Source: Adiantum capillus-veneris
Lineage: Eukaryota > Streptophyta > Polypodiopsida > Polypodiales > Pteridaceae
Length of the DNA: 64,000 nucleotides
Reading direction: 5' to 3'
Assembly: GCA_014529385.2 (NCBI GenBank)
Contig: CM043955.1
Coordinates: forward strand, 138,435,108-138,499,107
Part shown: piece after piece, positions 1-13,781 of the stretch
Layout: each line of letters begins with the position of its first letter
Numbering within the stretch: position 1 is the stretch's first letter
Program-made: the position numbers and the translations under genes
The notes under the pieces: model-generated
What the model was told of the DNA's origin: nothing
The model's database searches: none
The model's input: the letters and a program-made list of their open reading frames with translations, nothing else

Positions 1-26
1 GAGAGAGAGAGAGAGAGAGAGAGAGG
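1..26. repeat. (GA)n microsatellite at window edge
   Basis: Pure GA dinucleotide run that continues off the left edge of the window. Confidence 0.9.
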
Positions 27-162
27 GTATGTGACTATGGAAGAGAAGAGGTGACGAACTAGAGAAGGGCGCATTAAAATTTTTGGGGAAGCGAGCACGC
101 AAGACCCCCTCCAAGAAGACAAGCAAAGGGACACATCAAAAAAGGGAGAAATAGCATAGGCT

Positions 163-3299
<3,137 letters not shown>

Positions 3300-3300
<1 letters not shown>

Positions 3301-4184
3301 TGGATGGGAGGTTTGTAATGTCTCCTAGCTCCATGGCAAGGAGAATAAAGCTGGCCTCAAGAAAGAGTCGAGAGTTGCAGTAGAGGCACAGAGTGAAGAG
3401 CTATGGGATGGAGAGCTTTAGGAGAGCTATGGAGTGGAGTGCTGCAGGAGAGCTACGGAGTGGAGAGGAGGGCCATGGAATGGAGAACCATGGAGTGGAG
3501 ATCCATGGGGGGGGAGAGCTGCATCAAAGCTATGGAGTGGACCTGCAACAAAGAGAGGGCAGGAGGAAGCTATGGAGTGGAGAGTCATGGGGGGGAGAGC
3601 TGCAGAAAATCTATGGAGTGGACCTGCAACAAAGAGAGGGAAGGAGCAATTGTGTGTGCTGAAAAGTAAGAGAGAGAAGAGGGAGGGAGAGGAGTGAGAG
3701 AGGGAAGGAGATAGAGTGTGTGCTGAAAAGTAGGAGAGAGAAGAGACAGAGAGGAGTGAGAGAGAGAGGAGTGATTTTAGAGGGAAATAAAAAAGGTGAG
3801 AAGTTTCATATTTTGTAGGTCTAGCTGTGAAATTTTGAGAGAGAAATTGAATTCTGAGTATATATATAGGTTGGGGAGAAGTTTTGAGTAAACGAGAGAT
3901 TTTTTTGAATTTTTGTGAAAAAAGTGTTTTTTTGGGCTGAGGCTATGGACGCTCTTGATGATGTGACAAAAGAAAGGGGGGGAGGGTAGTTATTGTCATA
4001 AGGACCACCACTCTTTTGGGTAGAGAGAGAATGTACTTATCCACCCTCCTTAGCCTCTATTTCAACCTACAAAAAGCCTATGACAGCCTTAAAAAAAGCC
4101 TATGAGAATACCCTTATTCAATGGCCTTGTCTCCTAAACCACACACATTTTCAGCCTTAATCCCTTAAAATTAGGGATCCTTAT
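3300..4184. repeat. Purine-rich minisatellites in the terminal region of X1
   Basis: No gene seen. 3380-3640 holds imperfect tandem copies of a purine-rich unit containing GAGAGCTATGGAGTGGA, with a longer period of about 84 bp (blocks beginning GGGGGGGAGAGCTGCA near 3508 and 3592). 3652-3780 holds two copies of a roughly 63-bp unit beginning TGTGTGCTGAAAAGTA. 3780-4184 is AT-rich and unremarkable. It lies between the 5' end of T and the terminus, so it may be promoter or leader. Confidence 0.6.
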
Positions 4185-4217
4185 AAGGCCCTTTTGGGGT
4201 TCATATTTTTCCTAATG
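4185..4217. repeat. Right terminal inverted repeat of X1
   Basis: Begins AAGGCCCTTTTGGGG and ends TTTTTCCTAATG. Matches the right terminus of X2 (23716-23750) at the AAGGCCC block and at the terminal TTTCCTAATG. Confidence 0.65.
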
Positions 4218-4603
4218 TGTTTCAGATGCTCAAAGGGGTCATTAGCATGATGAAGGCGATCCCAGATCTCGCATGCCAAATGCTCGTAAAATTTGCCAAG
4301 ATGCTAATCACTTGCATAACGGTATTCAATGATATAGAAGCAGCCCAGCATCCTTGGTAGATTTTTGTCGAAGGCACAAGAGGGCTCTTCTGGAATATGG
4401 AGACAGAAATCCCAAGCAGAAATATCATCATGGGATTCTATGTGAGGGTCATGTTCTTACCCTCCCATTACATGCAGACTTTTGAGGAGGCGTTCATGAC
4501 CGGGTTCTTTGAGGTAGACTCCTCCATATTCAATCCCATGACCAAAGATATGCCATCTTGTCGGCATGTAGCATATCAATTTTCAAAGCACTCTCACCAA
4601 TAA
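4218..4603 (+). pseudogene. Remnant of a gypsy accessory reading frame (host of X1)
   Basis: The plus-strand peptide resembles the C-terminal end of the accessory frame of the 18.76-kb gypsy element (46450-46787): CQMLKKICK is matched by a CQMLVKFAK-like segment and MFLPSFHMQTFEEAF by MFLPSHYMQTFEEAF. The similarity starts directly at the X1 terminus, so X1 landed inside this frame of an older relative. At least one stop is present. The rest of that element lies left of the window or was lost. Confidence 0.65.
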
Positions 4604-4738
4604 TTCTTTCAGAGAGCTGGCAACAAAAGTAGAAATTGAGGCAAGAGCACAGAAGTTCAGACACCTCACTGTAAAGCTAGACAAAAGACGGTAGAAGACA
4701 CTCAGAGACAGTTAGCACGAGGATGTGCAATGAATAGG

Positions 4739-5480
4739 AAGGGGGGAATGTTTGGTAGACACATCAAACTGACATGTAAAAGGCAGATGTACACCAAACC
4801 TTGTAGTACTTGCTCATTTTTTTGAAACAAGTGATGTAATTTAGCTATTGAGGATTCATAATTGTAATATATTTTGTCATGCCCTCTTAGCCTCTCTGAG
4901 TCTACACCCCTTGTAAGTGGCCAAATGGCCGTGGGAAAGTCCCCGTAGTCTTTAAGTCAAAACCCTTAGTTTAGACTAAAAAGAAATCATTAGCTTGGAG
5001 GAGTTTGAACATTCACTATGAGAAGCCTCTTGCTACTACAATTTGTAATCCATTTTTCTCCTGGACTGGTAATCAAAATTTATTTTCAAATAGCACATTG
5101 TGCTCTTTGTCTCTTGCTCTACAATTTAAGGGTAACCATTCTCAATTTTATTGTCGTTTGCGACACATTTTTTGTGAGCTAAATGCATTGATTTGAGGTC
5201 TTAAATTGTTGCTTTTCGATGTTTTGACCTTGGATAAGTGTTTCTATGCTTAAGGGGACCTTTCTGTATAGTTCTATTTCAATTTTTGGCACATTTTTTG
5301 TGATGGATTGTGATTTATGTACCTTCTCAGATGGTTACAGAACTTGGTAGAATTGTGCCCCTAGGCGTTGTAATACCTCTCATTTGGATGCCAAAAAGGC
5401 ATGATGACCTAGGGCAGTGAGATCGGACGCAGACTGATTCTCTGACTAGGAAGAGGTTGATTTGCTTTTTTTATAGTATG
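4739..5480 (+). mobile_element. Probable PPT and 3' LTR of the older gypsy relative
   Basis: A purine tract with a run of six G (AGGAAGGGGGGAA, 4736-4750) is followed by TGTTTGGTAGAC, the arrangement of polypurine tract then LTR seen at 46825-46837 in the intact element. The LTR's right end cannot be fixed without its partner; 5480 is a guess. No coding sequence is seen in it. Confidence 0.35.
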
Positions 5481-5753
5481 AGTAACCCTCTGAGTTCACT
5501 TTGGTGAGATTGACACTCTCATCAAGTCTCCGTGCCCCATCCCGAGTCGCTTCCTTGCATATTGACATTATGTTAGTACAAAACAGTTATGCTGCAGACG
5601 TTCGTCACGGCGACCCGCTAACATCCAATGCCTTCACCTTCTCTAGATCTGCTTCAATTTTGTTTGCGACACCACATGGCCCGATAAATATGCTCTAGGT
5701 TGTGCTAGCTTGCACTTCTTAGGTTTCAAATCACCTCCTTCTTCATTCAACCT

Positions 5754-6640
5754 CTAAAAACACAACCGCAACTTTGACAAATGATCCGCCCCTGAGCTAT
5801 AACACCCATTGTCATCCATGAAGACCCTTATGAACTTGCCCAAGTAAGGACCCAATATGCTATTCATCCAATCGTGAAAAGTGACATAGGCATTTATCAA
5901 CCCAAATGGCATCCTACAATAGGCAAAACATCCCCATGGAGAGATAAATGTCATCTTCATTTAGTCTTCAAATGCAGTCCCTATATACAAGTACCATAAA
6001 AAACTATCCATGATAGAGTATCTTTCATGCCTTGTCACTTGATTTAAGATCTTATCTTGAAATGACAATGGGTAGTGGTTTCTCTTGGTCATCACATTTA
6101 GTGGCTTGTAGTCGATGCACACCCGTCACTTCCCATTCTTCTTAGGAGTGTCAATCATTGGGGAAAGCCACTACATTGACTCCTTCACGGGGTATATGAT
6201 ACCTGCATCTAATAGTTGGTTGATCTCCTGCCAAAGGGATTCGTTTTGAATCTCCCGTAATCTCCTTAGCTTTTGTGCTTTTGGCTTGTACCCTGCCTTG
6301 AGGACTATCTTGTGCTCAACACCCTTTGCTCCTCACACATCTTTATACTCCTTCACGATTTGGAAAGGAGGCATACACCTGGACATAGCCCTCTCTCTCT
6401 TGCTTGGTCAAAATATTTGCTCAACATACTGACTACTTCTTTTGCACCTACACCATAAATCTGTGATTGCATCTCCTCTTTTGCATGAGATCCTTCAACA
6501 GTGACACCAAACAAATTGGCATCTATCTTCAGCATATCATCCTTGCTTTCCTCTTCCTCGGTATCTATATATCCCTCATCCATAAGCTGTCTCAGTTTTG
6601 TACTCATAGCTTGTCGTATCATCTTCATCTCTTGCTGCCA
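5754..6640 (-). pseudogene. Ty3/gypsy reverse transcriptase remnant
   Basis: Minus-strand fragments read FAYCRMPFGLINA and VFMDDNG, the gypsy RT motifs PFGL and Y/F-x-DD, preceded by pieces resembling the RVCIDYKPLN and KRNHYPL motifs (about 6050-6200) and an acidic upstream piece (6353-6628). Stops and shifts interrupt it and no LTRs can be assigned. Opposite in strand to the remnant at 4218-5480, so a separate element. Confidence 0.75.
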
Positions 6641-6829
6641 TAGGATGGAAACGCCTCTCTTTAGTCTTCAAATCAATACAACCTGTCTTCCTCTCTCTTT
6701 ATTACGCAAGGTGAACATCCTGCTTTCTCAATCTTGTTTAACACCTCACTACAAGAGGTTGTGTGCACTTGTGACGCTGTTAACGATGGAAATACATTGG
6801 GTTTTTATAATCCCCGGTGTTGCTAAGAC

Positions 6830-6990
6830 CATCGCTAATAGTGTTGATACAAGAACATCGCTATAACCATCGCTATAACCATTGCTATATGCGTCGCTAT
6901 AGCCGTCGCTATATAGCGATGCATATAGCAACAATCATAGCGACGCTGCAGAGCCTTATATAGAGACGCTTATAACGACGCTCGAGAGTA
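6830..6990. repeat. CACTA subterminal repeats
   Basis: About ten copies, in both orientations, of a motif of the form CATCGCTATAA or CGTCGCTATAG. In CACTA elements, short motifs next to the termini are the sites bound by the TNPA/TNP1 protein. Confidence 0.65.
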
Positions 6991-6999
6991 AACATTTTT

Positions 7000-7750
7000 G
7001 GTGGCAGGGCATTCACCCATCAACCATATTGAATGTTTCAATAATAGAGTAAACCTAAATGAATCCAAGATAAGCCCAGATTTACCTTTGAAAGAAAGTG
7101 CAAGCTTAGATATAGACCCAAAGTAGTCACCCACAAGACAATATAACCATTAACTCCATCATCCATAGTATTGTTTGCAGAATAAAGATACAAAATTGAG
7201 AAAAGTAAATTGATGAAAGTACATCAATGACAATTGTACACATCATAGGCAAAATCACTTGATTGTTAAACTTTGCAAATGTAATAGTTACAACACCATT
7301 GTCATTATTGAGATAATATACATGGTTTTCCAATAGTTACAAAAAGACATATAAACTTCATCTCATGATACATATGCTATGACAAAAGGAAACTAATGCT
7401 ATCTAGCTACGACTAGACTGGCGTCGTCTAATCAGACGTCTCATCGCATCCAAGCGGCGTATTTGTCGGATTATACAAAAAAAACAATAAGACAGCTTTC
7501 TGTAAGTATAAACTTATAAGTTACAAAACAATACAACAAATAGAAAAGAGTAAACCCTAATACTAACCATGACACCGTGAGAACTCAAAATGTCCATCAA
7601 GGCGTTTAAGCCCTTCGTGCTTGCGTACTTGCACTCGTATGGTGTGGGGTCACGTCGTGTCATCGACCACTGTCAAAACATACAAAGAATCCATTATGTT
7701 AGAATTTAAAAACCCCTAAACCCTAAACTATCAAACCTAAAGAGCAATGC
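7000..7750. other. CACTA non-coding region
   Basis: No gene or clear repeat seen. AT-rich sequence between the subterminal repeats and the 3' end of the TNP1-like gene. Confidence 0.5.
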
Positions 7751-7759
7751 AAAAACACT

Positions 7760-8680
7760 TACAAAATCGGCCTCAAATGATGCCCACCCGTCGCTCCCCA
7801 AGTGGTGCAAGCTCCCTGTCTCTACTCACGCTTTGGCTGCCTCCTTTTGTTGCTTCCACTTGTCAGGATTCTCGCGCGCTGCATTCTTCGCATTCTTTTA
7901 ATCTTCTTTGGCTAGCCAATCTGGTCTGTTCCACCCATGCTTTATTTCTTTTTGCACTTCAGAGCACTTGTGCTTGTAGTATTCGCGCATTCGAACCTTC
8001 ATCAGGTATTCATTGAAGCGGTCATCCCGTGTTGAAACGGGAAACTCGTCATGCAGCATGCTGATGACTCTGTCTTTTAAATCACTTGGTACTTCACTCT
8101 AGGTGTTTATTATGTACTGTCTAAACACCTGAGAGCAAAGACCGCGCATGCGTGAGATCACCTTCTTGCCTTCATCATCCAAGATGATGCCGCCGCTGAA
8201 GTCCATGGAGTAAGGCAAGTCCTTTCGCCGGTGACGCGTGAACATGGGTGTCCCGGTAGGGGTCTCTAGCGGCTTCTCGATGGGGGTACGGACGTCATGT
8301 GTCTCCACTGGAGTCTAGGCCCCGAAGCGAGGAGTGTCAACTGGGGTGACTCCTGGAGGAGTAGGTAGTGGTGTGTAGCTGCTAGGAATGGCCATCAGCC
8401 GCGCAAAACCTGGCGTAGATGGTGATGTTGTGGTTGGTGTGGGGGCGGGCAAAGAAGGGGAGGGTAAAGAGACTCGTCGAATATGAGGCGGTGTCGAGGC
8501 ATCAATGGTGGCATCCCCACAACAACCGCCACCGCACCACTAGAGCGTTGGTGCCTAGAAGACTGTGAAGATCGTCTCGTCCACACCGAAGCTTCGGATT
8601 GCATTGAATGCTCTGAAATAGAGGGAGACGCTAAAGGAGTAGGAACGCATGATGGTGCTCCAGAGCGATGACGATCCATG
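7760..8680 (-). pseudogene. TNP1-like (En/Spm transposase_24 type) protein, broken
   Basis: Minus-strand pieces in order: a proline/serine-rich N-terminal region (8395-8679), a segment with RKDLPYSMDFSGG (8099-8308) and a segment with MREYYKHKCSEVQKEIKHGW, PDWLAKED and KNAKNAAREN, ending LHHLGSDGWASF (about 7765-8020). The order of a W-containing stretch, a tract of the form KNAKNRA and a Gly-Ser box is that of the Ptta/En/Spm family, the DNA-binding partner of TNP2. Stops and frame changes separate the pieces. Confidence 0.6.
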
Positions 8681-8796
8681 TACCACTACCTCTGCTGGGG
8701 TGACAAAGAAGAAAGAAACTCATCATCATCCATAACTAGATTAAACACACAAATATTTAATCTTAATATTGAATGAATGGAGAAGAAAACATGGAC

Positions 8797-8800
<4 letters not shown>

Positions 8801-8851
<51 letters not shown>
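8801..8851. repeat. (GA)n microsatellite
   Basis: Pure AG/GA dinucleotide run. Confidence 0.9.
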
Positions 8852-8854
<3 letters not shown>

Positions 8855-8914
8855 CATAAAGGGGGAGGGATTCTTGTGTAGAGAGATTTCGTTGAAGTTT
8901 TGTGAATTTATAAA

Positions 8915-9176
8915 AGCACTGTGCTCCGGATGTGATGGAGACTGAAGCTGCAATCGCGAAGGTGATCAGTCTCTGCTCATAGATGCTGCTTGCCCCACCA
9001 CTAAATCTAGTTGATCGGATGAAAGGGACGCTAAGAAGCAGTAGTAGTTCTTCTTAGCGTCTCTTTCACTCGATCAACTAGATCTAGTGGTGGGACGAGC
9101 AGCATCTATGAGTAGAGACAGATCACTTCCTTCGTGATTGCAGCTTCAGTCTCCATCACACTCGGAGCGCAGTGCT
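8915..9176. repeat. Long foldback (inverted repeat, about 125-bp arms)
   Basis: The left arm from AGCACTGTGCTCC (8915) to GACGCTAAGAAG (9039) is mirrored by the right arm from CTTCTTAGCGTC (9050) to GAGCGCAGTGCT (9176), leaving a loop of about 10 nt. By eye the arms are about 90 percent complementary. It lies within the CACTA element between TNP1 and the TNP2 C-terminus, so a transcript would fold into a long hairpin. Confidence 0.85.
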
Positions 9177-9349
9177 CGTCGTCCATGCTTGTGAGAACAT
9201 ACCTAGAGCATACGTACCTGGAGTGGATGCAAAGACCATTAAATACAATGACGCAATGATGCATATAGACAGGAATGGGCAAAAAGCCACGTGAATACAA
9301 TATATATTATAAAACGGAGCAAAATTGTTTAAATACAATATTTATGGCT

Positions 9350-9927
9350 TTAAGAGGTCTCTCTCTCATCCTCGCATAGCTCAACATAACTTCCTATATC
9401 TATATAGAGCTCTCCGTTTTGACAAATGTCCTCCGTTTCATTTTGTAGATCCTCTGCATGCACCCCATAGAGAGTAGCAGCTTGATGCTCGTCTGGCACC
9501 ACCTCAGCGGCGTCTGACTGAGCATCTTCTCCGATCTCCTCCATTGATGCCACTGTGATTGGCACATGGTAACCTTCATACATCCGTGCACTACGAGGGG
9601 CTACCTCTATGACGTACCACTAGTTTGATGCAGACTTTGTAGGATGAAATATCACCTGCTAGAGCCACATAACTTACATGAGAGCTTCCAAGCACATAAC
9701 ATTTAAAATTGGATGTTAACTATTTACTTGTTCACAATGGTCGGGTAGTACGAAAGTGTCTCTTAGGTCAGTCCATTTCTTAGTTGAATCTGCCTCAAGG
9801 AAACCAGACTCTCCTCTACGCACAGTAGCGTTGCAACTCTCCATGATTATCTTGAACCATTGCACGTCCAATAAGTCGACAAAAAATCCTCTATAATCGA
9901 TCCTCAAAATCTCTTGTAGCGTGCCGA
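9350..9927 (-). pseudogene. TNP2-like transposase, C-terminal part (DUF4216 region)
   Basis: Minus-strand exons carry LRIDYRGFFVDLLDVQWF and DTFVLPDHCEQ, then, across a GT-AG intron (9656-9727), WYVIEVAPRSARMYEG and an acidic C-terminus. These match the DUF4216 domain at the end of CACTA TNP2 proteins, where an YYG-x-L-x-EI box precedes the Y-x-G-x-x-V box. One stop lies in the second exon (SASN then stop). The frame at 9927 continues exactly into 23751 once X2 is removed. Confidence 0.75.
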
Positions 9928-9962
9928 CATTAGGAAATTTTGGAGGTTATTTGGAGGGCCTT
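9928..9962. repeat. Left terminal inverted repeat of X2
   Basis: Starts CATTAGGAAATTTTGGAGG and ends TTGGAGGGCCTT. It contains an internal near-repeat of TTGGAGG. Compared with the reverse complement of 23716-23750 there are three mismatches. Confidence 0.85.
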
Positions 9963-10242
9963 ATTGAAGAGAGAGAAAAGAAGGCGCAGCCAATGAGCAG
10001 CAACCTTACGTAACGTAGAAACACATGGAAAGCAACACAAAAATGAAAGAAAAAATTTTCAAATATTGAGCTTTGTCCCATTTTTGTAAGGTAATATTCT
10101 GCTTTCACAAAGTAGGGCCCACTGCTAGTAGCCGTCAAGTTCATGACACCTGACTACTGATTGATAGCTCTCTCCCTTCATTAAAAGATATCCACTACCT
10201 TTATGAAAGGCTTTCAAACCTCATTCTCCCTCCATTTTACCT

Positions 10243-11336
10243 ATGGCTTTGTCTTCTACCCGCCCAAGAAGTTCTAGAGGTTGCTCTACACTGTCCCCAA
10301 CTAGCCTCACCATTAGTGTGCCAAGAAGACCATGTAGTAGCATAAGCACTATCTCAATATCAAACTCTCTCACTACAGATAATAGGTGGCAAGAGTAGAG
10401 GATAAGCAAAGGTTCTTGGGTTCTTATGCAGCGAAGAAGGAGAAAAAGATCAAAAGCAACAAACATATTTCCTTTTGCATGGAAAGCAAGAGTTCTGGAT
10501 TTCAAAGTCGAGGTCGATAAGAAGACTGTGAAAGAATTCTTTGTTCAACATGTTTTCACTCACTCTCATCTGATTGCTAATGGCTGCAATGTCTCCATGG
10601 TGCATAATCCACGGTGCAACTGTAAGTTAATTATTTAGCACTCCTCTATAAATGTTATCTTAATTTCAAATGAGAATCTGTTTTTTTCTTCTCTTATCAC
10701 AGGTATATAATTAGGTTATATAGATGTTTGTATTTATTTCTATTCTATTACATTCACAGATGTTTATCCTTCACCATATGAGGAATGGGAGCCACTGGAG
10801 TGCATTATAGGTCTCATCTCTGTGACCCATGCTAATATTGGAGTCTTGCAATATGCTAGTAGAACTATCAAAAGCCTGGTAGACGAGGGTATTTTCTTCT
10901 ATGACCATTTCTACCAACTCAATCAAAGGAATCGGAGAGGAGTGTTGGTGAAGGTTCCACAACCAACCTCTTGGAACTCGGTGTATTGGCACGCTCCCGA
11001 CACAACAATAGGTGAGGCATTGAGGAGCATGCTCTATAGGGATGTTCAGAGGTCTCTCCGAAACTCTGTACCCACTAAATTGGTGAAACTTGCAAATTTT
11101 TGTCCTATTGGTCTCTTTGTTGAGTTATTTCATACCTGCAAAGTACATGTTGCTAAAACAATGCTGCTCTGCAATGCAATCTTTTGCAACTTTGACATGA
11201 CATAGTGGAGGAGACTGCTGACATTGACTCCGTAAAATTTTCTTTCTTGCTAAATGGACAAAGAGTAATACAACAAAGGGTGAAGGATTTTTTCTGTGGA
11301 GATCTCTCTGGCCGTATTCAAATTGTGCCCATGTAA
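10243..11336 (+). pseudogene. Gene E of X2 (unknown conserved protein)
   Basis: Unknown function. Starts at ATG 10243 (MALSSTRPRSSRG), as the near-identical X4 copy does at 58851. Exon 1 has a basic Ser/Arg-rich N-terminus, then FAWKARVLDFKVEVDKKTVK. A GT-AG intron spans 10622-10759. Exon 2 has EWEPLECIIGL, FFYDHFYQLNQR and LANFCPIGLFVELFHTCKVH, and the gene ends GDLSGRIQIVPM at 11336. TAG at 10396 replaces a CAG codon kept in X4, and about 290 bp present in X4 (57725-57910 region) are missing here. E converges with H. No known domain, signal peptide or membrane segment is visible. Confidence 0.6.
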
Positions 11337-11413
11337 TCATCCCTAAATGGCTTTAAAGAAATGTAACATTTTTGACTAGTTTAATCTTAATATCAAGTGT
11401 TTGCTCAAGGCTC

Positions 11414-11414
11414 A

Positions 11415-11438
<24 letters not shown>
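11414..11438. repeat. (CT)n microsatellite
   Basis: Short CT run in the gap between the converging E and H genes. Confidence 0.85.
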
Positions 11439-11445
<7 letters not shown>

Positions 11446-11499
11446 CGAAACACATAGAGAGATAGATAGTATCAATTTAAGGTAGAATCAATGAATTAC

Positions 11500-12058
11500 T
11501 AAGTACATTTTTAAGTACAAATTCCAATGTGCACACGGGCTTAAGTACATTGCTTGCAGGTATGGGACCAAAATGTCCTCTAGGTAAAAATCGTGAAGAT
11601 GCCCTTCAAATGAAGGTGGGGATATAGTAGTGCCGGATGGATTAAGTAAACCCTTATGTGGTGTGTCATCAATCAACACAGTGTTGAAAGCATCATAAGG
11701 TACATCGATCTGCTCAAAGGGCTTGTAGAAAAGTGGTACATTAGCTTTAGTTGGGTGGAAATGTCCCGCAATGGTATTACAATTTCTTTGACTATAAATA
11801 GAATAAAAAGCCGATCGCTGAATTTCAGCCAAATTACAAACTATGGAAACAAGGGGATTCAAGTTATGGGCCTGCATTGAAGACCAGATAGCCACCCTAA
11901 ACCTTGGAATCAAAAAACTCAAAAATTCCTTTGTGCCCGGGCGAATTAATACTCTGACATTTCCCAAGCGGAAACTACGAAAATCCGAGAACTCTGTATG
12001 TACATTGTACGGCTGTCGTAGCAGTAGCAATCCATTGAGATCCAAGATAATCAATCTC
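11500..12058 (-). other. HAD/FCP1-like phosphatase domain at the end of H in X2
   Basis: The exon opens after an ATTGCAG acceptor and reads LIILDLNGLLLL, then VRVLIRPGTKEFLSFL, RVAIWSSMQAHN and TVLIDDTPHKGLLNPSG. These are the order and spacing of FCP1/SCP-type HAD phosphatases (DxDxT, iWTs, DD near the end). The second Asp of the nucleophile motif is Asn (DLN), a variant seen in plant relatives of this family, so activity is uncertain. X3 has no counterpart between its H and E genes. Confidence 0.7.
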
Positions 12059-12772
12059 TGCAATCATTTTGTGCATACATATAAGTAGTTAGAAACAAAA
12101 AAGCATTTATTATTTAAGTACAATGGATATTACCGGAACAATTATATCTACTTGAAGCAAGGGTCCATACTGGTCATTTCTAATGTTGACATTTTGTTGT
12201 TGAGTGTCGATGTTTCCTTGTGTATTGCCAAGGGTATCCACCTCTTGTGCTTATGCAGTACATGACTCTTGTGTTTCCATGGCCGAATGGTTAACCTATT
12301 CTGTGGTCTGTTCCTGGCCTTGATTTGCAATATTGGCCTCCTCCCCTAGCACTCCCTTACCCTCCTCTGCTTCGCCTAGAACCTCTGTTGCATTCTTCAT
12401 CTCCGAGGAGCATTTTACATCTGTATTTTCAGGGGCTTGGTCTACTTCACATTGCTCAACCCCAACTTTGGATTCAGCCGCTCCAACTGCAAAGTTTACC
12501 GGTGTCTTTTCCTCTAATATGGGGTCAGTTTGAGGAATTTGGTTTAGGGTGTTGGAAACTGGCCTGACTACCTCTTCACTAGTCATTGTTAAAGCTATAA
12601 TATGGTCGTCGACAAAACTGTCTTCTGCATCTAAAATTCTTGGGGTTGAAAAAGATAATAGATGTTGAATCATTGAAGCGCGGTACCTTTGTAAATATTC
12701 TAATGTATGATTTTCCAGACTATTCTACAAAATTAGATTAACTTGTGGTCAATACGTTGATTAATAATAGCA

Positions 12773-13272
12773 TTAATGTTGGACCATACCATTACAAGGA
12801 AATACCTTTGACATAAATGGATGAAGAGCAAAAAAACTCTGGAGTATATACTCTGCATGGAGAAGACATCTCCAACCACAGGAATTTGGATCTGTCTGAT
12901 TAAGCACTTTGACAGCTTTAAAGGTGGACTTGTACAGTTCATGATTTCCATAGAGTTTTCCATAGACATGAAGTAAACTTTTTATACATTTGTCAACAGT
13001 CAAGGTTATTTATTATTAACAATATTCAAGTCATCAACCATTCCCCAAATAAACACTAAAGGTTTTATCAACACTTACACTCTTATCTTTGAATGTGTTG
13101 CTTGTATGGAGTTAATAGTCCATACCTCTTGTTTGTCCAATTCTATACATACAAGGCGCCAATGATTTGCTGATTTGTATGGAAACACTAGTGTTGTCAC
13201 CTGGAGCATTGGAGAGTGTACAAACCACCTCTCCAATGTGCCATGTGGGGTGTCCTTTATTCGGAGTGGCAC
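12773..13272 (-). other. Ulp1/C48-like cysteine protease domain in H of X2
   Basis: The first exon has LVFPYKSANHWRLVCIELD followed by VWTINSI: the histidine box NHW, and the position of the usual catalytic Asp (D-S-hydrophobic) occupied by Asn. The next exon has LNQTDPNSCGWRCLLHAEYI, matching the oxyanion Gln and the catalytic Cys of the D/S-CG box. SUMO-protease folds of this type occur in several plant transposons. X3 has the same Asn, as MNSL. Confidence 0.7.
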
Positions 13273-13781
13273 AGATATTTGTGGATCTAAAATATAAATT
13301 TCATTTTGGGTTTCTTGAGGGAGCTAGCTCTTTATTAAGCTACAAGCACAAACAAGGATCTAATTAGAGGCCAAGTACCAACAAAGAAAGATCTTAAAGG
13401 TAAAGATGAGCACTTACTTTAGGCATACATAAACAATAGAGTTGGTAATTTGTGAATTTGGATCCTTCAATATCCCAATATCAACACAATCCAATGTTAA
13501 TTTCCTATTGCCATCAGCAAGGGGAATGCTTGCTAATAGTCCCTCTGTCATGGAGTGTAATACATCCTTGTTTCTTTCATTTAGCTCTGTGATAACTTGC
13601 CCATAAGTTCTCTTTTGGGCCTCTTCATCATCAACAACAGACTGTATACTCTTTAACTTCTCTGCTTCAGAGTGCCGTCTTTCTTCTTGCCCATCTCTGG
13701 CTCTTGTGTTCACCTCATGAGTAACCTCATGAATCTTAACCCCTTGAACTCGGCGGCCTGGTGGTATTAGCAGTATATCTT

